DNA from: Marinobacter denitrificans
GTDB taxonomy: Bacteria > Pseudomonadota > Gammaproteobacteria > Pseudomonadales > Oleiphilaceae
Reading direction: 5' to 3'
DNA length: 64,000 nucleotides
Assembly: GCF_008795955.1 (NCBI RefSeq)
Contig: NZ_VMHN01000001.1
Location: forward strand, 372,001-436,000
Part shown: positions 17,989 to 27,676 of the stretch, one piece after another
Position numbering within the stretch: the first letter of the stretch is position 1
Layout: every line of letters begins with the position of its first letter
Program-made: the position numbers and the translations under genes
Notes under the pieces: model-generated
What the model saw: the letters and a program-made list of their open reading frames with translations, nothing else
Database searches by the model: none
What the model was told of the DNA's origin: nothing

Positions 17989-20040
17989 TCAGGCGCCGAT
18001 CACCCCTCCGTCGTCCCTCGTTACGATCACTGTTGCATCTCGCGGACGATCCTCTGCTGCGTTCGGCCAGTTTCCGGCCGGATGCTGGATGTTGACGAAC
18101 ATGGTTTTCACATCCGGTGTCGACACCACACCGGTCACCTCGCACCCCTGGGGCCCCACAAAGAACCGCTTGATTTCACGGGTAACCGGATTGGCGGCCA
18201 GCATCATATTATTCTGGTACGGTGCGGCGTCGCTGCCATCGGTCTGGATCCACAGGCGGCCGTTGTAATCAAACCAGAGACCATCGGGGCTGTTGAAGAT
18301 ATTGGTATCGTCCAGCGTCACGACAGCTTCCCCGTCAACAACCGTCTCGGTTCCCTGCTCCCCGGCAAACACGAAAATGTCCCAGTCGAAACCGGTCGCC
18401 GTATGATCGTCGCCCGCTTCCGTCCAGCGGATAATGTGGCCCGTGGCGTTCTCAACAATGGGGTTCGCAGCATTAACGTCGTCAAACCCGTCTTTGCCCC
18501 GGTTGCTGTTGTTGGTCAGCGTGAAGTAGACCTCGCCGGTGTTCGGATCAACAGCACCCCACTCCGGCCGGTCCATCGTCGTGGCGCCTGCAATATCGGC
18601 GGCCAGACGGGTGTTGACCAGAACGTCGGCCTGGTTCTCGAATCCATCAAACTGGATATCGCCCACCACGGTTCCCTCAGCGGCAGCAACCTTACCGGCA
18701 AAGTCCGCATCATCCAGATCCAGCGCCAGCCAGTTTCCGGTGCCGTCCTCATTGAAGCGGGCAACGTACAGCGTACCTTCGTCCAGCAGGTAGCCGCCTG
18801 CGGTTGCCGCGTGATAGGGCTTGGAAGAGACAAACTTGTAGATGTATTCGAAGCGGGAGTCATCACCGGAGTAACAAACCACCGGTTCCCCTTCTTTGGC
18901 CGGCGCAAAAATAACGCCCTCGTGGCCAAAGCGGCCCAGAGCTGTCCGTTTCTGGGGTTTGCTCTCGGGGGTAAACGGATCAATCTCGACCATGTAGCCG
19001 TAGGTATTCGCCTCGTTACGGTAGTCCTCGGCTGCTGAACCGCCAGTGGTTGATACGTTGAAGCGCCTGTATTCATCGGCACTGGTATCAGCCAACTCCC
19101 AATCGTAGCGAGAGCTGTCGTTAACACCATGACGCAGATATTCACGCGGGCGCTGGGCGTCGGCGGTGGCAAAGTAGCCGTGCCAGTTCTCCTCCGCGGC
19201 CAGGTAGGTTCCCCATGGCGTGGGGCCCATCGCGCAGTTGTTGAGGGTGCCCCGGGTTTCGGTGGCACTCGGGCTGTACCTGGTGATCAGCTTGTTGAAA
19301 CCACGAACCGGGCCACGTATATCCATGGCGGTGTTGCCCGTGATGCGACGATTGAACGGACTGCCGAAAACGACATCCCATGTCCCCTCACTGTCGCGCT
19401 TGATGTGAATGACGGAAACGCCGTGCGCTGCAATTTCCTTGCGAACTTCATCCGCCGGGCGAACGCCGCCGTTATCAGCAGCTCTGGTCGGGCCGTCGGC
19501 ATGCAGCGCGCCCTGGTTGATGTACTCGTGGTTCATCACCAACAGACCTTCGGTAGAACTGTTGCCCCCGGACTTCTGGTCGATCGGGAAAAAGTGCACA
19601 CCATCGTGATGCATGCCTACCTGCTGCTCCTGGTCTTCACCGGTATTGGTGCCGTCAGCACGGTATTCCGGATAGCTGCCGGTAATGGGTGTTCCCCAGG
19701 GCACAAAGATTTCCGTAGAGTAGCCTTCCGGAACGACAACGCGATTGTCGGTTGAAACTGCTACCGGTTTGAATCCAAGCTCTTTACCGGACTGGGCGTC
19801 ACCACCGGAGCTACCGTTGTCGTTGTCGTTGTCGTTGTCGCTGTCGCTGTCACTGTCCGAACAACCGACCAGGCCCATCCCCATAACACTTGCAAGAGCA
19901 GCGCCGACACCGCCCTTCATCACAGTTCGCCTCTGCATTCGTGCGCTCAGCACGGATTTGAAGGAAGTATTGCCGGAATGGTTAACAACGGGCTCGTAAT
20001 TGGGATCCAGGTAATTGGGATCCAGATCATGCTTTGCCAT
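17989..20040 (-). CDS. phoX: PhoX-family alkaline phosphatase (Tat-exported)
   Basis: A 683-residue DUF839/PhoX protein. PhoX enzymes are Fe/Ca-dependent phosphatases that release phosphate from organic esters outside the cytoplasm, important in phosphate-poor sea water. Residues 37-60 form a twin-arginine signal (MQRRTVMKGG, then a hydrophobic stretch) ending in LVGC, a possible lipobox at Cys60, so the enzyme may be a Tat lipoprotein. An Asp/Ser/Asn-repeat linker (61-75) follows. Family blocks include GMHHDGVHFFPID, LVMNHEYI, GTLNNCAMGPTPWGTYLAAEE in part, and a late SPDGLWFDYNGRLWIQTDG segment in part. ATG at 20040 has an AGAGACAGGA site. No PhoB box was recognised upstream. Confidence 0.9.
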   Translation of the reverse strand: MAKHDLDPNYLDPNYEPVVNHSGNTSFKSVLSARMQRRTVMKGGVGAALASVMGMGLVGCSDSDSDSDNDNDNDNGSSGGDAQSGKELGFKPVAVSTDNRVVVPEGYSTEIFVPWGTPITGSYPEYRADGTNTGEDQEQQVGMHHDGVHFFPIDQKSGGNSSTEGLLVMNHEYINQGALHADGPTRAADNGGVRPADEVRKEIAAHGVSVIHIKRDSEGTWDVVFGSPFNRRITGNTAMDIRGPVRGFNKLITRYSPSATETRGTLNNCAMGPTPWGTYLAAEENWHGYFATADAQRPREYLRHGVNDSSRYDWELADTSADEYRRFNVSTTGGSAAEDYRNEANTYGYMVEIDPFTPESKPQKRTALGRFGHEGVIFAPAKEGEPVVCYSGDDSRFEYIYKFVSSKPYHAATAGGYLLDEGTLYVARFNEDGTGNWLALDLDDADFAGKVAAAEGTVVGDIQFDGFENQADVLVNTRLAADIAGATTMDRPEWGAVDPNTGEVYFTLTNNSNRGKDGFDDVNAANPIVENATGHIIRWTEAGDDHTATGFDWDIFVFAGEQGTETVVDGEAVVTLDDTNIFNSPDGLWFDYNGRLWIQTDGSDAAPYQNNMMLAANPVTREIKRFFVGPQGCEVTGVVSTPDVKTMFVNIQHPAGNWPNAAEDRPRDATVIVTRDDGGVIGA
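19815..19857. repeat. Hexanucleotide repeat in phoX encoding the Asp-rich linker
   Basis: About seven consecutive GTTGTC/GCTGTC-type hexamers (coding strand GACAAC/GACAGC) encode alternating Asp with Asn or Ser just after the putative lipobox. Such a repeat can change copy number by slippage in frame. Confidence 0.85.
19996..20025. repeat. Perfect tandem 15-nt repeat near the phoX start
   Basis: GTAATTGGGATCCAG occurs twice head to tail and encodes a duplicated pentapeptide (LDPNY LDPNY in part) at residues 6-15, upstream of the Tat motif. Confidence 0.9.
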
Positions 20041-20154
20041 GGTCCTGTCTCTCTCGGGTGGTTTATAGGTTTTTCCCGAGGCCCAGTGTCGTTGGCAAAC
20101 GTGACAGATTGCAGACACTCAGAAGTCAGTTTCTTTAACGTTTTTTGACAACCC

Positions 20155-20188
20155 GAAAAAAAGAGCCTGCCCCGGGGGGCAGGCTCTT
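20155..20188 (-). terminator. Terminator of the acidic lipoprotein gene
   Basis: A stem of about 12 bp (20161-20172 with 20177-20188) is followed on the minus strand by six or seven T residues. It ends the small lipoprotein gene before phoX. Confidence 0.88.
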
Positions 20189-20260
20189 CAGGCGACTATG
20201 CGCGTCTACGAGGCCATCCGATGTCCTCAGCCAGATCTCCTTATAAGAGACCCGGTAATC

Positions 20261-20560
20261 TTATTGCATGGAATCGCCAGCTTCCTCTGTGGCTTCTCCC
20301 ATTTCCTCGCCAGCTTCGTCCATAGCTTCGCCGGTTTCTTCAGCGGCGTCATCAGCAGCATCCTTGGTTTCATCCCAGGCGCTGTCATTCTGGCCGGTAG
20401 CGTCTTCGTAGGTTTCTTCCATGGAATCGCCGGCATCATCCGCCATTTCTTCAACGTTGTCACCGGCTTCCTCGAAGTCTGCGCCTTCGTCATCATCGCT
20501 GCAGGCCGCAAGGCCCAGTGTCATCAGTAGTGCCAGCGCGCTCAGTGTCAGCTTGTTCAT
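20261..20560 (-). CDS. Very acidic small lipoprotein with Glu/Ala repeats, function unknown
   Basis: A 99-residue precursor with signal peptide and lipobox LAAC (Cys about 20). The mature part is almost only Asp, Glu, Ala, Gly, Met and Thr in irregular heptad-like repeats (EEAGDNVEEMADDAGDSMEE, AEETGEAMDEAGEEMGEATE), likely a helical rod of very low pI. The start at ATG 20560 gives AAGGGA eight bases upstream; ATG 20566 is too close. Similar acidic lipoproteins are common in halophilic and marine gammaproteobacteria, without known role. It has its own terminator. Confidence 0.8.
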   Translation of the reverse strand: MNKLTLSALALLMTLGLAACSDDDEGADFEEAGDNVEEMADDAGDSMEETYEDATGQNDSAWDETKDAADDAAEETGEAMDEAGEEMGEATEEAGDSMQ

Positions 20561-20698
20561 AACCATGTCCCTTTTTGGTTTGGCGTGTGAAAACAACAGC
20601 GACAAGTCTACGGCTGTGGCAGAGCCGGTACAATTACCTGCTGATTACGTTTTTGTTAATAGCGACAATAAGTTAGGAAAAGCAATAACCTGCTGATT

Positions 20699-20959
20699 TC
20701 AATTCATATAAGCCATTGTCCTGCCGTCAAGCGTGAGCACATGATCCAGCCTGACCATATGCCCGCGCCCCAGGAAAATAAACTCCTGGCCTGCCCTGAT
20801 GAACAGGTCACGGATGACATCGTGGGTGGTCTGAATCTGGCCGGCATCGTCGCGATAGACGATTTCCGCCAGCCTTGAGGATGTCAGGTATTCCCTGAGC
20901 AGGCTTTGTATTTCACAGCGTACCGGATGATAGGCGTTAGAGGCATTTTCCGACGTCAT
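20699..20959 (-). CDS. Small hypothetical protein, possibly Rof-like
   Basis: An 86-residue cytoplasmic protein without membrane segments. The order of a short N-terminal helix, then beta strands ending GHMVRLDHVLTLDG, resembles the Sm-like fold of Rof (Rho-binding antitermination) proteins, where HPVRCEIQS would match the conserved Cys near the N-terminus. The similarity is weak and was judged by eye, so function should be left open. It lies downstream of the acyl-CoA dehydrogenase gene on the same strand but is separated from it by a terminator. Confidence 0.65.
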   Translation of the reverse strand: MTSENASNAYHPVRCEIQSLLREYLTSSRLAEIVYRDDAGQIQTTHDVIRDLFIRAGQEFIFLGRGHMVRLDHVLTLDGRTMAYMN

Positions 20960-20993
20960 GGCACGCTCTTCCCTGTGGAAACCGACAAGACAG

Positions 20994-21036
20994 AAAAATG
21001 CCCCGAGGCGGCGGATCCAGGGCCAACCCGGGGCAT
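20994..21036 (-). terminator. Terminator of the acyl-CoA dehydrogenase gene
   Basis: An 8-bp stem (21029-21036 with 20998-21005) followed on the minus strand by five T residues. Confidence 0.8.
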
Positions 21037-21074
21037 GCCTACAGTCTGGTTCAGATTACGTCAGTCTGCCAGTT

Positions 21075-22877
21075 TCAGAACCATTCCGGCTTCATGTTCA
21101 TGCAGGTGTCGTCCTGATTTCTCAACAGCACAAGATCCTGCGCGACAGTCGGCAGCTCCCAATGGAAGAAATACTGGGCCGCCTGGAGCTTACCCTGGTA
21201 GAAACTGCGTTCATCGTCGCTGTTGGCTGATCCCAGCGCCTTGGCGGCGGCGTTCGCCTGGCGCAGCCACATCCAGGAGACAATAATGTGGCCAAACAGG
21301 TGCAGATAGCAGGAGGCGTTGGCCAGCACCCGGTCCGGGTCTTCCGACATCAGTGATTTACCCAGGCTCTGTGTAACCTTGACGGCCTGTTGCAGGGTTT
21401 CGCTCAGGGACAGGGCCCACTGCTGGCAACGATCGGTGGTCGCTGCTTCCAGGTCCACCTGCATTTCCTGCATCAGCAGCTGCAGGCCGTGGCTCTGGTC
21501 CTGCCAGATCTTGCGGCCCAGCAGATCGAGGGCCTGGATGCCGTTGGTGCCTTCGTGGATCGGGTTAAGGCGATTGTCGCGCCAACACTGTTCCACCGGA
21601 TATTCACGGGTGTACCCGGCACCGCCATAAACCTGGATAGCCAGGTCGTTGGCCCTGGGGCCGAATTCAGACGGCCAGGCCTTGATAACCGGTGTCAGCA
21701 GGTCCAGCAACTTGCCGGCCTCCATCCGCTTTTGTTCGTCCGGATGGGTGTGCTGATCGTCCATCAGGCGTGCGCCATACAGGCAAAGGGCCAGACCACC
21801 CTCGCTGTAAGCCTTCTGGGCCAGCAGCATGCGACGCACATCGGCATGTTCGATGATCGGAACCTGGGGCGATTCCGGGTTCTTCTCTGACGGCTTGCGG
21901 CCCTGCAGGCGGTCCCTGGCGTATTCCAGACTGTGCATATAGCTACGATAGCCAATCACCGCAGCGCCAAAGCCCACGCCCACACGGGCCTCGTTCATCA
22001 TCTGGAACATGTACTTCAGGCCCTGGTGGGGTTCGCCAACCAGGTAGCCATGGCAGGGGGCGTCGTCACCGAAGCTTAGAGCGGTGGAGGTGGTTCCACG
22101 GTAGCCAAGTTTGTGAATCAGGCCGGCCAGGTTCACGCCATTGCGCTCTTTCGGGTTGCCTTCTTCATCGACGAGGAATTTCGGCACGATAAACAGGGAG
22201 ATGCCCTTCACCCCCGCCGGTGCACCTTTGATCTTGGCCAGCACCATGTGAACGATATTTTCGGTGATGGACTGCTCGCCGCCGGAAATATAGATCTTGG
22301 CACCCTTGATCAGGTAATGACCTTCATCGGTGGGCGAGGCGGAGGTGCGGATATCGGACAATGAGGAGCCGGCATGGGGTTCGGTCAGGGCCATGGTGCC
22401 GCTGAAACGACCGCTAAGCATATGGGGCAGGAAGGTGTTTTTCTGCCGGTCGTTGCCAAATACGCGGATCAGGTTCGCTGCGGCGGTGGTCAGGAACGGG
22501 TAGCCGGCCGTGCCCGGGTTGGCGGCGGTGAAGAAGCCGTTACAGGCCGCCATAACGGATTCGGGCAGTTGCATACCGCCAAGTTCGTAATCGTAGCGGC
22601 CGGCAATGAAGCCTGCGCCAGCGTATGCGTCGAAGGCTTCTTTTACCTGGGGAAGCATTTCAATCTGGCCATCCACAAACTTCGGCTCGTCTTTGTCGGC
22701 AGCGCTGTTGTGGGTGGCGAACTTTTCCCGGGCCATTTTATCAGCGGTTTCGATGACGGCGTCGAAAGTGTCGCGGCTGTGTTCGCTGAAGCGTTCGCGT
22801 TCGCTGAGGCTTTCGGTATCAAGTACTTCGTAGAGCTGGAACGCCAGGTCGCGGCGATCAATCAGGGTGTCTGTCAT
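21075..22877 (-). CDS. Acyl-CoA dehydrogenase with C-terminal extension
   Basis: A 600-residue flavoprotein of the long acyl-CoA dehydrogenase class, with N-terminal, middle (MALTEPHAGSSLSDI) and C-terminal domains plus an extra helical extension. The catalytic Glu lies in NPIHEGTNGIQALDLLGRKI, about residue 440. It introduces the trans-2 double bond in acyl-CoAs and passes electrons to ETF. The size and extension match both fatty-acid enzymes and DmdC-type 3-methylmercaptopropionyl-CoA dehydrogenases; sequence alone does not decide. ATG 22877 has GGAG upstream. It is monocistronic and diverges from a GlxA-type regulator across a palindromic repeat element. Confidence 0.9.
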   Translation of the reverse strand: MTDTLIDRRDLAFQLYEVLDTESLSERERFSEHSRDTFDAVIETADKMAREKFATHNSAADKDEPKFVDGQIEMLPQVKEAFDAYAGAGFIAGRYDYELGGMQLPESVMAACNGFFTAANPGTAGYPFLTTAAANLIRVFGNDRQKNTFLPHMLSGRFSGTMALTEPHAGSSLSDIRTSASPTDEGHYLIKGAKIYISGGEQSITENIVHMVLAKIKGAPAGVKGISLFIVPKFLVDEEGNPKERNGVNLAGLIHKLGYRGTTSTALSFGDDAPCHGYLVGEPHQGLKYMFQMMNEARVGVGFGAAVIGYRSYMHSLEYARDRLQGRKPSEKNPESPQVPIIEHADVRRMLLAQKAYSEGGLALCLYGARLMDDQHTHPDEQKRMEAGKLLDLLTPVIKAWPSEFGPRANDLAIQVYGGAGYTREYPVEQCWRDNRLNPIHEGTNGIQALDLLGRKIWQDQSHGLQLLMQEMQVDLEAATTDRCQQWALSLSETLQQAVKVTQSLGKSLMSEDPDRVLANASCYLHLFGHIIVSWMWLRQANAAAKALGSANSDDERSFYQGKLQAAQYFFHWELPTVAQDLVLLRNQDDTCMNMKPEWF

Positions 22878-23012
22878 TGGGGTAGTCTCCTGTTTATGGC
22901 GTATAGCCTCTCATACGGTCGTTTTTGTTGAAACCGGCGTTAATGACATAATCTTGGTTGAATCCGCCACTTTCTACTCCCGGGCTCGTTTCATTGTGCC
23001 TGTCAGACGGCC

Positions 23013-23116
23013 GCCAACCGGGAAGACCCTCCCGGGAAACGCTGTTAATACGTCCATGTACGCTTGACGGCAGCATCCATGCTGCCGACAGTCCCGGGAG
23101 GGTCTTCCCGGCTGGC
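23013..23116. repeat. 104-nt palindromic intergenic element, copy 1
   Basis: Arms 23013-23037 and 23092-23116 are inverted repeats of 25 bp with one mismatch (20 bp perfect at 23018-23037 with 23092-23111). They enclose a 54-nt loop that contains AACGCT, TTAATACGTCC and TGTACGCTTG, then an inner perfect hairpin CGGCAGCAT-CC-ATGCTGCCG at 23068-23087. The second copy at 45375 has the same dimensions and loop motifs but different arms. It ends about 20 bp before the GlxA-type gene. Confidence 0.92.
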
Positions 23117-23135
23117 GCCCTGCTCTGGAGTTAGT

Positions 23136-24131
23136 ATGCGAACGGTTTCTGTTATCGGGTTTGATGGGGCGCTTGCCAGTGCGATTACCGGCATTATTGA
23201 TCTGTTCCGTCTGGCAGGTGTGACCTGGGCGCGGATCAATGACACGCCGCCGGAGCGGGAGTTTACGACGCGGCTTTTAACCAACGGCGGCAAGCCCTGC
23301 CGGTGCATCAACGGAATAACACTGCTTGCGGACGGGGACTGGCGGGAGTACGCTGCCGGCGACTTGAAGGCGGATCTGGTCATTGTGCCGACTATTGGCG
23401 CGCCGATTTCACAGGTGTTGGCCGCCAATCCCGACCTGGTTCAGTGGCTCGGGGATTTTCGGGACGCCACTTCCGGGCAGGTGCGGGTGGCCAGCAACTG
23501 CACCGGAGCGTTTCTGTTGGCCGAGGCCGGGTTACTGGACGGGCGGCAGGCGACGACGCATTGGGGGTTCAGTAACCAGTTCCGGCAGCGTTTTCCGGCG
23601 GTGGATTTGCAGCCGGACAAGTTGATTACGGTAGACGGGCACATTGCCTGTGCCGGGGGTGGTATGGCCTGGTGGGACCTGGGGGTGTACCTGGTGGAGC
23701 GTTTTGCCGGGCCAAAGGTGGCACGGGAGCTGGCCAAGGCGTTTGTGATTGATGCGGGGCGGACCAGTCAGGCGCCCTACGGGGCCCTGCAGGCCAGGCG
23801 GTATCATTCCGATGTGGCGATTCTCCGGCTACAGGACTGGCTGGATGCGAATTACACCAGGCCTGTCACCCTGCAATCGCTGGGCAGGCTGGCGGGATTG
23901 ACGGAGCGGTCTTTGATTCGTCGGTTCAAGGCTGCCACCGGAGATACCCCTACCGGTTATCTGCAGATTCTGAGAATCGAGGCGGCGCGTCAGCATCTCG
24001 AGAATTCGCGGGCAGCGGTTGAGGAAATAACGCGATTGGTGGGCTACGAAGATGTCAGCTCGTTCAGCCGTCTGTTTCGAAAACACACCGGCCTGGCCCC
24101 CGGTGTCTACAGGGCTCGCTTTGGTCGGTAG
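23136..24131 (+). CDS. GlxA-family AraC-type transcriptional regulator
   Basis: A 331-residue regulator with an N-terminal DJ-1/PfpI-like domain (about 1-190, Cys122 in SNCTGAFLLAEAGLLDG and the THWG block) and a C-terminal AraC/XylS double HTH (about 225-331, with LAGLTERSLIRRFKAATG and VGYEDVSSFSRLFRKHTG). GlxA-type proteins sense small metabolites such as betaine or carnitine derivatives; the ligand here is unknown. ATG 23136 is used because GGAG is seven bases upstream. It is divergent from the acyl-CoA dehydrogenase gene, a possible target. Confidence 0.92.
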   Translation: MRTVSVIGFDGALASAITGIIDLFRLAGVTWARINDTPPEREFTTRLLTNGGKPCRCINGITLLADGDWREYAAGDLKADLVIVPTIGAPISQVLAANPDLVQWLGDFRDATSGQVRVASNCTGAFLLAEAGLLDGRQATTHWGFSNQFRQRFPAVDLQPDKLITVDGHIACAGGGMAWWDLGVYLVERFAGPKVARELAKAFVIDAGRTSQAPYGALQARRYHSDVAILRLQDWLDANYTRPVTLQSLGRLAGLTERSLIRRFKAATGDTPTGYLQILRIEAARQHLENSRAAVEEITRLVGYEDVSSFSRLFRKHTGLAPGVYRARFGR

Positions 24132-24245
24132 CGCACCGACACAAAAGTTTGGCCCGGGTTATGCTAGATATTAAGTACAAGACCGAAAGCCGGCACCGAA
24201 CGTAAAAATTATCGACACAGGTTATTTCCCGCGGAGGGTAATGCC

Positions 24246-24410
24246 ATGACAGCACTGCAAAAAGACCAGCAATCAGATCTGCTGAGCCGCCTCTACGACA
24301 TGAAGCAGAAACAACTGCTTAAGGCCAGCCAACAGGCCGACAGCCTCCGTTACAGAGTACTGTCTGCCGAAGCTGACGCCATCAGCGCAGCTCTGAAAGC
24401 CATTCGATAA
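24246..24410 (+). CDS. 54-residue helical protein, function unknown
   Basis: A short frame beginning ATG ACA GCA with GGAGG eight bases upstream. The product is helical and rich in Gln, Leu, Ala and Lys (MTALQKDQQSDLLSRLYDMK at the start, ending LSAEADAISAALKAIR), with coiled-coil character and no membrane segment. It stands alone between the regulator and fadH. I recognise no family; the ribosome site and coding-like codon use support it as real. Confidence 0.6.
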   Translation: MTALQKDQQSDLLSRLYDMKQKQLLKASQQADSLRYRVLSAEADAISAALKAIR

Positions 24411-24498
24411 CGGGCAGCCAGGACTGTAACGGTACCTGACTGCTACCGGCGCCCGAGTGTAAAAGGCGCTCACTTTGTGACCAAAATTGTCCACCCGG

Positions 24499-26571
<2,073 letters not shown>

Positions 26572-26631
26572 TCAGGAGGCAACATGTTAGCATAGCGCCC
26601 TACGACTAATGTATGACACGGAACCGACAAT

Positions 26632-27444
26632 ATGAGCGCAAGCGATTCTGAACGGGTGCTGATCGATATTGAGGACGGCATTGCTATCGTTACCCTGAAC
26701 CGCCCGGAGAAATACAACGGCCTGGACATGCCGATGTTCGAGGCCATCACCCGCGCCGCCAGAACCCTGAAGAAAGATCGCAGTGTGCGCGCGATTATCC
26801 TGCGGGGCGCAGGAGAGGCCTTCTGTTCAGGGCTGGATGTGAAAACCGTGTCGAAGAACCCGGTGAACTTTCTCAAGCTGCTGATCAAGCCAGGCCGCAA
26901 AATCAGCAACCTGGCCCAGGACGTGGGTTATCTCTGGCGGGACGTGCCGGCGCCAGTTATTGCCGTTACCCATGGCTACTGTTTTGGCGGCGGCTTCCAG
27001 GTAGCGCTCGGTGCTGATTTCCGGTTTTCCACCACCGACTGTGAATTCTCCATTATGGAAAGCAAGTGGGGCCTTATCCCGGACATGAGTCTGACCGTAA
27101 CCCTGCGAGAACTCATCCCCATTGACCTGGCAAAGGAACTGACCATGACGGCCCGGCGCTTCAATGGAACAGAGGCCAAAGCCATGGGCCTGGTCAGCCG
27201 GGTCAGCGATGATCCGATGAGCGAAGCCCTGGCCTTTGCCCGGGAGCTGGCCTCACGTTCGCCCGATGCGGTAGCTGCCAGCAAACTGCTGTTCAACCGT
27301 GCCTGGAACGCCCCCGACAAGGTAGCACTGGACTGGGAAACCAGACTGCAGAAAAAAGTGCTGGGCCGGGCCAACCAACGCGTGGCGGTCGCAAGGAACT
27401 CCGGCTCTCCGGACAAACCCTACCTGGACCGCCGGGATTTCTGA
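26632..27444 (+). CDS. Crotonase / enoyl-CoA hydratase-isomerase family protein
   Basis: A 270-residue crotonase-fold protein. The CoA/oxyanion segments are RGAGEAFCSGLDVKTV and THGYCFGGGFQVALGADF, followed by EFSIMESKWGLIPDMS with a Glu at a usual catalytic position. Members hydrate enoyl-CoAs or shift double bonds; which one applies cannot be told. Divergent position next to fadH suggests action in unsaturated fatty-acid oxidation. The ribosome site is weak. The C-terminus (SGSPDKPYLDRRDF) has the normal length for the family. Confidence 0.9.
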   Translation: MSASDSERVLIDIEDGIAIVTLNRPEKYNGLDMPMFEAITRAARTLKKDRSVRAIILRGAGEAFCSGLDVKTVSKNPVNFLKLLIKPGRKISNLAQDVGYLWRDVPAPVIAVTHGYCFGGGFQVALGADFRFSTTDCEFSIMESKWGLIPDMSLTVTLRELIPIDLAKELTMTARRFNGTEAKAMGLVSRVSDDPMSEALAFARELASRSPDAVAASKLLFNRAWNAPDKVALDWETRLQKKVLGRANQRVAVARNSGSPDKPYLDRRDF

Positions 27445-27493
27445 AAACGGCATCGATACCAGCGCAGGGGTGTGGTCCAACTACGCTGCAAAA

Positions 27494-27588
27494 CCGTATT
27501 CAGGCGTCTATGCTTGCAATCAGATGGAGTGCAACCTGTCTTGCCTTTAATCAAGGTGTCGGATAGGCTCTCAGGCGTCTGAATACGG
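27494..27588 (+). promoter_or_regulatory. Possible structured leader upstream of the mrp operon
   Basis: A 10-bp stem, CCGTATTCAG (27494-27503) with CTGAATACGG (27579-27588), closes 75 nt that contain two smaller stems (27514-27518 with 27530-27534; 27544-27547 with 27553-27556). Direct copies of CAGGCGTCT sit at 27501 and 27572. This is the shape of a three-way RNA junction. It matches no riboswitch I can recall, and transcription through it is assumed, not shown. The rest of 27445-27676 has no gene. Confidence 0.4.
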
Positions 27589-27676
27589 GGTAATAATCAA
27601 CACTCCATGTGGATCCGTTCCAGCCCCGGAGCGATCCAGCCGACTTTCACGGGCCTGACTGGAGCGCAATCTGAAT

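Noticed and set aside
18082..19038. 318-codon plus-strand frame
   Set aside because: Antisense of phoX without start signals or known motifs.
19815..19857. Short regular repeats that might suggest a CRISPR array
   Set aside because: Hexamer units without spacers, in frame within phoX.
27445..27676. Known riboswitch class before mrpA
   Set aside because: I could not match the stems or loops to any riboswitch I know, so only an unnamed structured leader is proposed.
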